Shown here one piece after another: positions 25,756 to 38,196 of a stretch of 64,000 bases of DNA. The stretch comes from Owenia fusiformis. Taxonomy: Eukaryota > Annelida > Polychaeta > Sabellida > Oweniidae. Location of the stretch: NCBI GenBank assembly GCA_903813345.2, contig CAIIXF020000007.1, positions 24,043,564 to 24,107,563 on the forward strand, read 5' to 3'. Below the pieces are notes generated by a model. It made no database searches, was not told where the DNA came from, and saw only the letters and a list, made by a program, of their open reading frames with translations. The position numbers were made by a program, and so were the translations under genes. Position 1 is the first letter of the stretch, and each line of letters opens with the position of its first letter.

Positions 25756-27281
25756 CAATGTTCAACTGCTTGAAGCAAATGTTGAATTGAATGCTCAAGC
25801 AAAATGTATTGGTGAAGTTATTCAAAAACATATTGGTCAAACATATTAATCATTATTCAATGTTGTCAAGCATATTGACTGAATGTTGTCAATTGAATGT
25901 TTAGTCATCGCTATTGATTACATATATCCTAAAGCATACAGATTTAATGCTTATAGTTTTATGCTTAGAAACTAAATAACAAACAAAAAAGAAACGATTA
26001 CTTTATGGATATCAAACCTAAGTGCATCTCGGGATTAAATGCATATACTGAAATCATTAAAACTAGCTAGATAATATATTTCAATTATGTCAAATGAAAA
26101 TAGGTGATTATTGCATAATATGAATATGTTTTTGTAATATTTTCAAAAATGATGACAATCGAAAATATCTCTCTTGTAGTGTTGTGACAACCTTCTCAAA
26201 TATATATTTTGAATTCTAAGATGTCTAATAAATATACTATTATTCTTAGCTACACCCTCAAAAAAGTGTTAAGACTTCAATTATATGTATTAATATGCAG
26301 ATTTTGATGTGTGTAATCAACATGAGAAATTTTGGAATGGAGGCTGTAATAGTTTCTGAAATATAGCTATTTGAGAAAGTTTCAGGTAAAAACCTTTCTT
26401 TTGGCAAATGGGGGGGGGGGTCATTTATCCCTGGATGGCGATGAAGAATTATCAATATTGTACAATTCTTATGTCATATCTTAGCGTATATAGTCAAATT
26501 ATTTTCTAAAGCCTAAAAACATTTAATAAATATGTCATTGGGTCATGCAATTTTTACTTCATGGCGACACTCCGAAAATGCTGAAATTGAACCTTGAAAA
26601 TACCTTAATTATTAGATGTAGAATGGATAAATCTCAATTATATGTCTATTATGCAGAGTATTATGTGTATAATCACCATGAGAAATTTTGGAATGTAGGC
26701 TGTAATAGTTTCTGAAATATAGCTATTTGAGGAAGTTTCAGGTATAGACCTTTATATTCGAAAATGGGGGAGGGGGGAGTTTATTTGCGCCTGGATGGCG
26801 ATGAAGAATTATCAATATCATACAATTCTCATGTTATTATTTTAGCTTATATAGTCAAATTATTTTCTAAAGCCTAAAAACATTCAATAAATATGTCATT
26901 GGGTCATAATGTCATTTTTACTTCATGGCGACATTCAGAAAATGTTGAAATTGACCCTTGAAAATAACTGAATTATTATCTTTAGAATGGATTAATCACC
27001 CGATTTGTATGAATTTTTCAAATTTTACTTTTACATACCTGTTCATTACCCATGCCAAAAATGAAGATGATCAAATAAATACTTCTTTAGTTATAAGCAT
27101 TTGTCATAGTACCCCCAAGAATTTGTTGTCAAGGGGGGTAAAACTCAAAAATGACAACTTTCGCACCAGAAATTGATGTTAGACTGAGTGGATTCTAATG
27201 TAGGATGATGATATGGTTATATCTAAGCAATAAAATTATCCCCAGCTCCCGACCCCGACCAACCTTGCTATACAGCCCACT

Positions 27282-28390
27282 ACATAAGGCAGTACTGAGT
27301 ACCATACACTGAATGATAGAAATCACTCAGAGTGCAGAGCAGTACAGTACACATTTTGAACCAGCCAATACTATGCCATTGTATACATTACGGTATAATT
27401 CCATGCATCATGGGCTTCTTCATATGTCACACCCAGGAGCGCTTTGTGTTCAGCTAACAGGATAACAACAACTATATGAAGGCAGCAATTTTGCAAATTC
27501 TGTTTGACAGAAAATCTAAAAAAATTAATAAAAACTCAATCTTCAGATTCATTCAGCTTTTTGTTTATTAAAGTTCCCATGCAGTCAATTAAAAGCATGC
27601 ATACTGCATAGTGCCTTTAAAATTTAACAAATCTTCATAATTTGACTGATTTTACAATAATAATGAGATCGCTATTATAAAAAACAAACAAGGCATAAAC
27701 ATGCCACGTGTCACCACCTGCCATTTGTTAGACATTGAATACTGACTGTCAAACACCAAACACCATCCAGAAAAATGTTGGAGACCATTACATTATGTCA
27801 CCTCTTGTGGTGGTGACATAAAAATACAAATACTACATGACTAGACTACATCAATCATCATTTATGCTGATAACTTCTTTGCACTGGATCTCCTCAACAC
27901 AAGTGTTGCTCAGGATTTTTCCTGTTCTGACTGAACAATACTGAACAAATATCACCATTTTTTCAGAATTCCAAGTATCAAATGTCTCCACAAAGTGCAA
28001 TATTTCCCTGATAAAGATACCATTCCTTCTATGTGTACTCTATTTTCAATTTAAGTATAATTCAAAATTATGTCAGGTTTATGTTCTAAAGTCTGATCTT
28101 ATTCCAGTCACAGCGGTTGCTGGATTACTACGATAATAAGATGTATATAATACAGTATGCCCAGTCTATCGCCACTCATAAAATAAACTGTACTATGTCA
28201 TCAGTGTTTTTATCTATTATAGGGGAATATCATGCACAATGAAATTGCAGTTATAACGTAATGACAAAGGCAAGCAACAATTGCATTGACCTTTATAATA
28301 TATCCATGATATGAAAGCCAACCAGTGGCTTCTGGGAATGTTGCATTATGGGAATACAAGCCCTGCTTTGAGATTATAAACATTGAGATC
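27282..28390. other. Intergenic/3' flank of the ankyrin gene
   Basis: No exon is visible here. It includes one copy of the GTCACCACC interspersed repeat (27689-27821). The 3'UTR of the minus-strand ankyrin gene must lie at its right end. Confidence 0.55.
27689..27821 (-). repeat. Interspersed ~130-bp repeat, copy 1 (inverted)
   Basis: Read on the minus strand it begins with the hairpin GTCACCACCACAAGAGGTGA and ends with TAACAAATGGCAGGTGGTGA and a GCATGTTTATGCC-like tail. It is clearly the same family as the copies at 41633 and 61640, and a partial one at 59308. Confidence 0.8.
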
Positions 28391-31300
28391 CTACTTCCAC
28401 ATGGTAAATTGAGGTTGTTGTTGCTGTGGTGATGATGCTGTACCATCTCTGTCTTCATCAGCTAGCACATCTCCACCCACTGCAGCATTCATAAATGGGT
28501 CATTGTTGTAGGCATAGGCTGATTCTGGTCTGCTATATGCAGCCTGAAAATGCAAAGATTGTCATTACATTCACAGGTTGAGTTGCAATTCCCTCTCAAT
28601 TTTAATCTCAATCTTATTCTGATCAATTAAAGAATAGACTAATCCATCAGATCTTTGACAACATCAAAAAATTAGCTTTCAAAACAAAGTACAGTAACAA
28701 TATACATGTACAAATACATTTATGTCAGGAACATTACACAATTGAATTTTGTGGACTACCTCATATTATATATATATATATCTTTATCTATTGAATTACA
28801 CTTACATTTATGAAATACTTGTTATTGTATAAATACCTACCATTCTTATGCCAGCTCCTGGTACCCTTGGTGATGTCCTTGGGGATATGGAGTTACTAGT
28901 GGCAACCTGAAACACAACACAATGCAATCAACACCATTAAAAATACAGTGACTTAATCTATTTCATAGAAACATCTTTTCTTTGATAGTTACCCGGGTAC
29001 TGTCTTCGACAAAAGGAGTGACCTGGTTGAGAATTTCTTCGCAGCTTGATAAAATGGGAAAATCATAAGAATTAAGATATGAGCCTCGCCATAGGAAAAC
29101 TGGTCTTATCACAAAAATTTAAATTGTGCTACAGAGCCAAAATTGTGCCCAAGATTAAGAGGAAAATGTACTAAATTCAAATTCGTCTTTTTGGTCTATA
29201 TCTGCAAGGAAAAATTGTTAAGATACAAGCCATGGCTCATCTGAAAGGTCTCTTTGTGTTTTTTAAGAAAAACAAAAAATCGAAACATTGAAAAAATCTG
29301 TGATAAGACCCCTTTTCCTGTGGCCTGGCTCATATATTGAAATTTCAATTGTGTTACATCCTGTAAAAGTGCACTATTGTAGCTTTTTATATTTTTGGGG
29401 GATTCACCATGTTTTTATAATGTAGTCTCGTCTCAAGACTGTGTACCCCTGTGAACTTCAGTACTTCACCTTTCAACACCTTCCCTTGTTGTGTTGGAAG
29501 GGGGGGTGAAGTCTTGAGGCAAGACTAGTATAATATAACCTTTACCTTTTTAATAATTCCCATCTCTATGAGCAAATGTTTCGGAGTCTGTTTTAACCCT
29601 AAGGCAGCAAAATGAGGCCAGATTTTCTGAGATGCAGAAGCAAAATCCTTTGGAGTCCTGGAAAAATAAGGCTCTTTCGTTTCAAGAACAATCAGATATT
29701 TGGGAGCAATATTTCAAAATTCATAACTTCCCAAATGATACTGGCAGTATTTCAATAATGCTAATAATATTATTTGTCTTTTCATCTTATAATATGTATG
29801 TATATGTATGTATATTTATTTATTTAAGTGCCTCGTATAGATACCCAGCCTATTTTAGGCTTATGGGGCACATTGTACAATATACATGTATTTGAAAACA
29901 ATATTATAAGATTAAATATTTAAACAAAGCTTGCTCTTTTGATAAGAGCAGCATTCAGGAATTTTCCAGTATGGCGCACTAATCTAAAATCATGTAATAA
30001 ATCTTTCAAAAGTTCATCATCAATAATAAGTTCCTGTTTTTATAAAATACGTTTAACAGACAAAAATAAGTCATCTCGTAAGTTGTTATATGATGGGCAT
30101 ACTAGTAAAAAGTGGAACTCGTCCTCCTAAATAATGGATATATTATCATTCTTACAATGTAAGCAAAGTCTCTGGTCAACTGGGATGGATCTATATCTTC
30201 CAGTCTCCAGCATTAATGGTAGTGTGCCTGATCTTGCTTTTGCAAGCAATGATCTGAATGTTCTTGGCAAACAGTTTTTGACATAATCTTCTGTTCCAAA
30301 TGATGTTTTAAATGTCCTATAAGTCCTTAGTTTTGGCATATTGGCGATCTTAAGTTTCCATTCTTCGATGTATCGTTGTAGTTCCGCTGTTTTAACAGAA
30401 TCGAGGATGAGTGAACTATCTCCAAAGTGTCTTGTTTCATATTCTCTTAGCAAATTAGCAGATATAAATATTTCTCTGACATCCTTGCACCAACATTTGT
30501 GTCCTAAGATAGCATTTTCATAATCAAAGTCGAAAATTCTTCTAGTTAGCCTATCTCTAGGCATTTTGCTCAGTCTAATAAAGAGTCTCACCATCTCTAA
30601 TCGGTGCCTTATGTTAGGCGGTATCCATCCCATATCACCGTAAATTGCTGGAAGGGGAGCGTATTTGCCCAGGCCAAGAAATGTTCGCATTGCTCGATTT
30701 TGTACTAGCTGTGGTTTGCTAAATTCCTTATATCGCCAAACTCCTGATCCATAGTCCATGATTGGGGTAATTGCACTGTCGTATATCTTAGTATATGTAC
30801 TGAAGTTTAATCCATTTATGGAAAAATGTTTGCTGATAAGTCCACCAAGTGCACGACCGCTGGATTCAGCTAATGTTGTTGCAGTTTCGGTGTAGTCCAG
30901 TGTCTCGTTTAAAATAAGACCGAGATAACGGTACGATTTTGCTATCACTAAATTAGAATTTCCAAACTTGAAGTTAAAATCAGTTTTTGACCGTGTAGCC
31001 CGTCTGAAATGTGTTACTTGGGTTTTCTCTGTATTTACAGGCGGTAACTTGTCTCTTTTTCAAAAAAATTAAGGAACCATTAAAATCAATTTCTTAGAAT
31101 GCATCTTTTCTCTCTAAAGACTAATCTCTTCACATTATCTTGCATATTGTCGGAGTTTTTATTTTAAGATCACATCTTTAAGTCTGTCTTGTTATCATAC
31201 CTTGGGTATATTATTGTGAATATATTCAAAGATAATACACACTGAGTACCTGTTTTCAGAATCAGGAAGTTCTGGCTGAGCCCTATTCTCTAACAAGATC

Positions 31301-34300
31301 ATCACAACCTGAATTTAAACATGAAATTATATACATTACAAGGGCCGATCAAAAAGTTTCTTACCGTTGGCTCTAGATTTAATAATAAGAGGAGTTAGAT
31401 GCTCAAATTTTTACATGAGACAGGATAGTAAGTTTGCTTGAGACTGTCTGAGTTTCATTTAAATTGGTTCATTGGTAGTGACACAGAGTCAATACATATT
31501 TTCAATGATTGAATTAGGTGGAGCGGCGTTTTTTATAAAAAATTGTGCTAAGCTGCAGTTTTGGAAATTTCTAAAACTAAGTAGTGTCATCTGTCAACAG
31601 ACTGTAGTTTAATCATGTTTAATTAGTTTTTCTGCTAATATTCATTCTCATTCAAAATATTCAACCCCAGTTGCAATGCACTTCCTATAATTGTCCACTC
31701 GATCCAAAAACACATGTTTAAGGCCTTCGTATGAGAGGTTTTAAATGATGTCAGTTTTCCAGAACCACAACTCAGCAGATATTTTATATATAATGCTGCT
31801 CCACCTTACTTTGTCATTGAAAATATGAATTGACTCTGTGTCACTACCAATAAACCAATTTATACGAAAGTCGTAAAGTTTCAAGCAAACTACCTATCCT
31901 GTCTCATGGTTAAGTTTGAGCTTCCAACTCCTCTTATTATAAAATTGAGAGCCAATGGTAAGAAATTTTTTGATCGGCCCTTGTATTACTTTATTTTAAT
32001 TTTGCTAGAATACATATTGGATTTCAAATATTCTCTTAATGGTTTAAAACTTTGAAATTATGACAAAACATTTCCTTACTGGACCATGTTCTTGGAAACA
32101 TGCAGCATGGAGCGGGGTCCAAAGTGTCCCTTTGTTTTGTGAGTTGACATCTGCACCTTTAGCTACCAGCGCTCGTACTATGTCCTTAAACCCCCAGAAA
32201 CAAGCTAGAAAAAAGAAAATAATTACATTGCGGTGAGGTGGGTGCAAGGGACTTGGTCTCATATTTTAATGCTGTCCCACAACATTATGAATTACACTTC
32301 AGCTTAAGAATTCCATTCCCCAAATTTTAATTGATTTTTCAACTTAAATGTTGATATTTGCTTTATAAAGAATAATGGATTTCCAAATCCTATGGTTCAT
32401 TTGCATGAAGTCTGGCCTGACCCATACAGTGATACATGTATGATAGATACACATATAACAGATGACATATTTATTTTTCAGTTCCGTTTTATTGAAGTGC
32501 CATTGACTCTTGTGTTACCAGAACCTCCTAATGTGAACATATTTCAATGTGAACACCTTTAAATGGGAACACCTATACACTCACAAACATACATGTAAAC
32601 ACCTTATCCATGTATCTGACCTTTGCTTACGAATACCTCCCATCTACTATGAAATCACAGAGCAATCACTGATTGGCTTTGACAAGAAAATAGATAATGG
32701 GGACCAGAGACTTGTATACTGTACATACCTATATAGAGCTGACTCTGCATGGCTTCATCTGCTGTGTCCCCAGTGATCTCTACATTTTCTGTTAGGAACC
32801 TCTCTACTAGCTGTAAAAGAACATGAAGAAATTAGATGATTATTGACATTCTGATACTCATAGCATCTTTCTGTTTCACCTGAAACTCAGGGCTGGGAAG
32901 AATTTAGATCTCATGGTTTATCATGATGGATTATTGACATTAATTAACAGTCATGAATCCACAATGCCTGACAGGACTATTTGGGCACATGTCAGAGGAC
33001 TATATCCAAGAATATATCATGATCATATCCAAGGCACCAAGCACTTGTCAGGACTGTATCCAAGCACATGTCAGGACTGTATCCAAGCACTTGTTAGGAC
33101 TTGTTAGGATTGTATCCAAGCACATGTCAGGACTGTATCTAAGCACATGTCAGAACCATATCCAAATGAATATCAAGACCACATTCAGAAGTTTATACCA
33201 AGACCATACCAAGAGACATAACATGACAATATCCAGGCAAATATCCAGGAACATGTCAAGACTATACCCAGGTACATAACAGGACCATATCCAGAGACAT
33301 CAAGATCAAATCATGTTGCTTGTATCCAAGCACTTGTCAGAATTGTATCCAAGCAAATACCAGGTCCAGATCCAAATATATGACAGAAACATATCTAAAC
33401 CAGGCATTTTTCCAGACAAAAAGAGCATATCAAGATACATGTATAAGGACCATATTATCCAAAGAAATATCAACGCCTTATCCAGGTTTATATCAAGACC
33501 ATATTGAGACACATGTCAAAACAATATTAGGTACATATCAGGATCATATCCAGGCTTGAGTCAAACCCTGTCCCAGATATGTATCAGGACCATATCAAAA
33601 CATAAAACAAAACATATTAAGGCACATGTCAGAAGCACATCACAGCACCTTCCAGGACCATATCCATGTCAGGGCCATACTACAATACATGTCAGGAACA
33701 TGTCCAGGCACACAACAAGACCATATCCTGATACATATCATGACCATATCTAGCACATTTCATACTCATATCCAGGCACGTGACACGGGTCATAGTTGCA
33801 ATTTTTTAAAATACAAGTATTTCATTTTCCTCAATGTGTTGCACTATTGTATCATTTATCATGGTACCTAGTGTAGTTCATCTTACACATTTTTGATTTA
33901 AAATTATAGAATGTGGCAATCAAATCAAGTTCTCATTAGTATTGCTAATTTACTGCTACACTGGGTTATGTAATTCATTCACAAAACAAGTTTCATATCA
34001 CACACACAGTACAAATGTTATTCAAAACATTTTGGGACAATTTCTATTAAATCAGGGATGTTTACATACTGTTAAACCTTAAAGAAAGTCTATGGTAATA
34101 ATCAAATCAGAAATCACACATTGATTGCAAAGTATTATCTTCGTGTATACTATGAAGAAAATTTCATAAAGCATTTGGATACTAATTCTACTTAGTTTAA
34201 TTCTAGGTTATACATAAATAAATAGATGATAATAATTTATCCATGCAAATACTTGATAACCATGCATGCCTGCTCTAGGACTAGTGCATAACTGCATGCC

Positions 34301-37300
34301 ACATTTAACTTTGAACAATAGAAACATTTGAAAGAAATACTTCCTCACTTAACTTCATTTAAACCCAATAAATCACAATAAATTACATATTACTTAATTA
34401 TTACAAAAATGCTAAAATACAGTGCTAATATGTTGAGAAAATGCAAAACAGGTCTATTTTCAAATGCTTTATTCAAAAATGTGATTGATGCATGTTTCAT
34501 ATTTATAATTTGAATATTTATTCAATTTATGTATTCAATTTATTTATTTGAACATATGCCGTCTAATTAGAAATGAAAAGTTTAGCACACAACATAAAAA
34601 AGGAATTGATCTTGGAATAAACCTATCTTAACTTTTATTTGTAACCAAAGTTCTAAATGGGTAAATCAAAATGATAGAGATACATCTATTCAAAATCATA
34701 TATATAAGTTGAAGTTTTATTCTGAGTCAAAATGTAGAACATATTTCAATTTCAGTGCAGTCAAAGAATACAATATCAAGGTATTAGATTTCTATGGAAT
34801 GTACTTTGGTGATATATGCCAATATAGATTTAAAATATCAAATATTGGACATAAAAAGCAGGCTTTAGACAAAATGGCTAAGTAAGTTGTTGCATATTTT
34901 AATGGCCTACATTCTGCAACAACCAAAGATAGCAATTCCAAGATCTCATTTCCTTAAGCTAAAGCAAACTCATAATTTGAAGACTATTTTGGCATTCTTC
35001 TACCTACCCTTAGGTCATCTATACTAGCCAAAAACCTCTGAAGAATGAATGTATAATTATGAAATGAGCACAGTTACATACTTGCTTGCAGGGCCAGGGG
35101 TCAATCATGATCAGGGTACATGTATTTTTATTTCATTAGATTCTCTAAATTCAGCAATTTTCTATATGAGGTCATAAACAAGCAAGTAATATTGTGGAAA
35201 AAATATAAGTAAGACTGATTTTGTAAAATCAAACATTTTATATATATTTTGTATTGAGTTTATGATTGTGATATATCTATTTCTTCAAAATATATATCTA
35301 AAGCATAGAGTAGGACTTATATTTTGCACATCATATCCAATTGAAATTATACGAGCAGATAACGCATGTTTCTTAGAACTCGTAAATTGAAAGTCAATAT
35401 TCTTTATGCAACACTATTTGACTGATAGGAAATGGTTGAATTTAGCAAGCAATCCATCATTCACATGGTGGTTGTAGTTATAGAATGCAATAACCTTTTA
35501 ATGCTCTCCTTGTAATATATGCTTTTCTAACCTGGTCATTGTACATATATGTAACTGTCTTGAATGTAAATGTTACTGAGTATATCATTAGAACATATTG
35601 TGTTGAGAAGAGGACTTGCTCTACTGTTTATTTATGATGAAATTGTGAAATTCTGTACCTCACAAACAATCATTTTTAATCAATATTGGTTTATAGCATG
35701 GGGTTTCAAGAGAAAAGTACCTCGTCCTGTTTTTTCTACAAACCCAGTACTTGTAACTAGAATGGAAGCTAAAGTCTGATGAAGAAGAATTTTTGAGAGA
35801 GAATTGGAGGACATGTGATTTGACATTACGTTTTTAGTTATAAGAGTCCAAGTCAGCATTCTGTAGAATATTTTAATCAGAATAATCTAGGCCTCATCTA
35901 TCAAACATTGGCTGAATCGCATTAATCATGGGAACTCAAATTCTACACATATACGTCAATAATCTGCAAAAGGCTAATAAGCTCATTTAAAGCAGATATA
36001 TGCAGGGTGTTAAAAACGCAACCGAAAGAAATCACAGTATCTTGGAAAATACTACAATTGGAGGAAGTGTAAGTTGTCACTCGTTATTTTTCGTGACTGA
36101 AATTCCCTACAAGATTTCATTGTCGTGTTTGGATGCGTTCCTCAATGTAACCTAGCAGGATGGATGACATAGAACAAACTGCTAAGTAGACACATGGTAA
36201 CATTTCATTATTTCGTTATTTTAACAATATGAACTTCTCACTAGAATAAGTGTTTTTATCTTCAGCCTAAACAAGCTAAAGTTTAGGCTAAGCTTAAAAT
36301 TTTAGAAAACAATCGCCGATAAAACCTATCACCGTGGACTTTCAAGACTGAAATTAACACATGCTATCTATTGCAAGACTTACGCCTGCCACAACCGTCA
36401 CCATGTTAATCAGTGTTTTTTAAGTAGCGCAAGGATCCTGCCATGACCGTGGTAGTGTTATCGTGTAAGCCTGGTATAACCGTGACAGGCTGGTATAACC
36501 GTGACAATGCTGTATTCTTTTGCAAGGCCTGTCATGACCCTGGAAGTGTTATCGTGGAAGCCTGGCGCGACCGTAGCCTTTATTGTGGTTTATAAGCGAA
36601 TGTGAATATTAATGTATAGTAGTAATTTTGATTTTGACATGATTAAGGTAGTTAAACACCATGGTCATAGTATTAAACTGTTTAATTGTAATGAGGATCA
36701 CTTAAAATTGTTAAGGATATTCCTGGCATTAATGTCATACATATTTACTAGTCATTGCAATACATTATAACGGTCATAGTAGAACTAAGCCTAAATCTCT
36801 ACATTACCACCCTCATACCTGGCCTTGCAATACTATATTACATTGTCACGGTCATACCAGGCTTTGCAATCCCATAATACATTGTCATGGTCATGCCAGG
36901 TTTTCAAATACACATTGTCACGGTCAATTATAGCAATCATAAATTTCTACATTACCACTCTCATACCCGAACTTGGAATATTATATCACATTGCCATGGC
37001 GGTCATACCAAGCCTTGCAATACTATATTACATTGCCATGGTCATGCCAGGCTTTGCAATACACATTGTCACGGTTATAGCAGTCCTAATCGTAAATTTC
37101 TACATTACCACTCTCATACCTGAACTTGCAATACTATATTACATTGTCACGGTCATGCCAGGCCTTGCAGTACTATATTACATTGTTACGGTCATACCAA
37201 GCCTTGCAGAACTATATTACATTGTCACGGTCATGGCAGGCATTGCAATATAATACAGCATTGTCGCGGTTATACCAGGCTTTCACGATAACATTACCAC

Positions 37301-37534
37301 GGTCATGGCAGGATCCTTGCGCTACTTAAAAAACACTGAATAACATGGTGACGGTTACGCCAGGCGTTAGTCTTGCAACAGATAGGGTCTCGAAATTAAA
37401 CATGTTTCACAATGCATTACCTTTTCATCTCCTCGCTTAGCAAGACTAGAGAGACTTGCTAGTGGAACTTTGGCTATTTGGAGATGTTTTTGAAGGTCCA
37501 ACATAATGTTGTCATCTCTTACTTCGTCCGCCAT
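28391..37534 (-). CDS. Small ankyrin-repeat protein
   Basis: Exons on the minus strand: 37421-37534 (MADEVRDDNIMLDL start), 32729-32810, 32080-32204, 31250-31308, 29546-29657, 28993-29044, 28841-28906, 28391-28543 (stop). Ankyrin character is strongest in exons 3-4: ACFWGFKDIVRALVAKGADV, WTPLHAACFQEHGP, then VVMILLENRAQPELPDSENR and TPKDFASASQKIWPHFAALG. Exons 6-8 form a low-complexity tail ending in a Gln run and FTMWK. Phases close at every junction except between 29546-29657 and 28993-29044. There the best frame (CEEILNQVTPFVEDSTR) is off by two bases, so a micro-exon or border is missing. Roughly 230 residues, likely cytosolic and a protein-interaction module. I do not recognise the orthologue by name. 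Confidence 0.8.
29079..29337. mobile_element. Short inverted-repeat element in an ankyrin-gene intron
   Basis: ATGAGCCTCGCCATAGGAAA at 29080 is mirrored by the reverse complement of TTTCCTGTGGCCTGGCTCAT near 29310-29335; GTCTTATCACA also matches at both ends. About 260 bp, non-coding. It explains the deceptive open frame just upstream of exon 28993-29044. Confidence 0.6.
29790..31055 (-). mobile_element. 5'-truncated non-LTR retrotransposon (LINE)
   Basis: The minus strand encodes the C-terminal part of a LINE ORF2 after the reverse transcriptase palm. The frame is open from about 31050 (VNTEKTQVTHFRRATR) through YRYLGLILNETLDYTE, ITPIMDYGSGVW, QNRAMRTFLGLGKYAPLPA and GDMGWIPPNIRHRLEMVRL to QRLCLHCKND. 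Two in-frame stops then interrupt DEFHFLLVCPSYNNLRDDL and the last residues. The 3' tail has GTGCCCCATAAGCC-type sequence and ends in TATACATA repeats near 29795. This is the family with YLG and MDYGSGVW motifs common in aquatic invertebrates and fish. It is a dead, 5'-truncated copy inserted in an ankyrin-gene intron, same strand as the host gene. Confidence 0.9.
31337..31985. mobile_element. Mariner-type MITE with ~190-bp terminal inverted repeats
   Basis: The left end TACAAGGGCCGATCAAAAAG and the right end (reverse complement identical for the first 18 bases) bound 649 bp. Inverted identity continues with interruptions for about 190 bp, including TATTGGTAGTGACACAGAGT in both arms. TA dinucleotides form the edges, as expected for Tc1/mariner insertion. 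No transposase fragment was seen in the short centre. Confidence 0.8.
32985..33785. repeat. Degenerate ~24-bp minisatellite (CATGTCAGGACTATATCCAA)
   Basis: Around 30 diverged units such as ACATGTCAGGACTGTATCCA in the first intron of the ankyrin gene. Best preserved at 33040-33170, more eroded to the right. It generates several overlapping false ORFs on both strands. Confidence 0.85.
33786..36363 (-). other. Ankyrin-gene intron 1, middle part
   Basis: AT-rich intronic sequence with no exon, RNA or repeat I can define. Short open frames such as 35570-35779 have no motif. Confidence 0.5.
36364..37385. mobile_element. Foldback element with minisatellite core next to ankyrin exon 1
   Basis: Terminal inverted repeats of ~145 bp at 36364-36515 and 37244-37385. 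They share CAGTGTTTTTTAAGTAGCGC, AAGGATCCTGCCATGACCGT and GCCTGGTATAACCG in inverse orientation with few mismatches. Between them lies a ~40-45-bp array (36780-37250) of units like TTACATTGTCACGGTCATAC / CAGGCTTTGCAATACTATA. The array unit shares the CACGGTCAT...CAGGC core with the ends, so it may have grown from terminal sequence. The right edge is 36 bp from the first ankyrin coding exon. Confidence 0.85.
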
Positions 37535-38000
37535 GTTGAATCCACTGTAAACGAACACATTCCATAAATTTCATTGATTATCACACATTAAACATCTAAA
37601 AACATCTAGGTTTGATTATCACCTCAAAAGTACGAATACACGACTGAGAAATAACATTTAGCCTATCATAAGCTTATGAACTGACTGATTTAATCGAATC
37701 TATAATATAAAAAAATAAAGTGTAAGATACACCTTCCAATATCTATCAGACGTTCAGGGCAAATTGTAATGGTGTTTCTGATTGGTCGTATTTTTGTTAC
37801 ACGCCAATTGATTCGACTATCTAAGCCACGTGATCAATGTTGCCTAGGATTAGAAATAGTTGACAACATGGCTACCCGCAGTGTTCTGCTGAGCCGTTTT
37901 TAAAACTCCAAAGATTGATCTAAATGGGATTCATCATGACAATACATGAAGTATTTACATCTTGGTGAACACAGTGGAAGACCTGTGTTTTCGTAACAGG
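37535..38000. promoter_or_regulatory. Probable divergent promoter of the ankyrin and TTLL4 genes
   Basis: The ankyrin start codon is at 37534 on the minus strand. On the plus strand a good donor (AACAG/GTAAGT) at 38000 could end a non-coding first exon for TTLL4, whose first coding exon is preceded by an acceptor at 40556. The interval between contains an E-box/CACGTG at about 37828 and CCAAT-like ATTGG motifs, and lacks the intronic AT tracts. Shared promoter use is inferred from position; no transcript start is visible. Confidence 0.4.
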
Positions 38001-38196
38001 TAAGTTTGAACAATTGATTTTACAAATCACGGTGAAAATGAAGATCGAGTCCACAGGGAAGTAAGTTAGATCTAGGCCTACCCTATAACTTACAGGTGGG
38101 GGACAAAAATAAACCTCAACCATCAAAAGTTGTCACAATGAGCTAAGTTTCGTGTCTCAAACTCTCCAAAGCGGTAAAAAATAATTCCCGTTCACT

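Larger units (their letters stand above)
22806..27281. mobile_element. 4.5-kb giant inverted repeat with ~2.05-2.14-kb arms
   Basis: The left arm 22806-24855 is the reverse complement of the right arm 25142-27281, around a 286-bp spacer (24856-25141). Outer ends read GTGGGCTGTATAGCAAGG and its complement. Arms differ by scattered substitutions, short indels and one longer segment (~80 bp near 25485-25560) present only on the right. Each arm carries the 3' part of a transposon-like gene next to the centre. The outer ~1.5 kb is non-coding and contains its own ~365-bp internal direct duplication (23121-23484 and 23485-23815 in the left arm). No unambiguous target duplication was found; CATA occurs near both edges. 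Confidence 0.9.

Noticed and set aside
29045-29125. Upstream extension of ankyrin exon 6 reading FLWRGSYLNSYDFPILSS
   Set aside because: The open frame runs into the inverted end of the element at 29079-29337 and then a stop. The protein-like look comes from the repeat, and no acceptor gives the right phase.
32953-33871. Overlapping ORFs of 64-108 codons on both strands
   Set aside because: All fall in the degenerate CATGTCAGGAC minisatellite in ankyrin intron 1 and are made of repeated short peptides.
36825-37329. 142-codon hydrophobic open frame resembling a membrane protein
   Set aside because: It is a read-through of the foldback element's minisatellite core, repeating LYYIVTVMPGLA-like units, with no initiation context or splice link.
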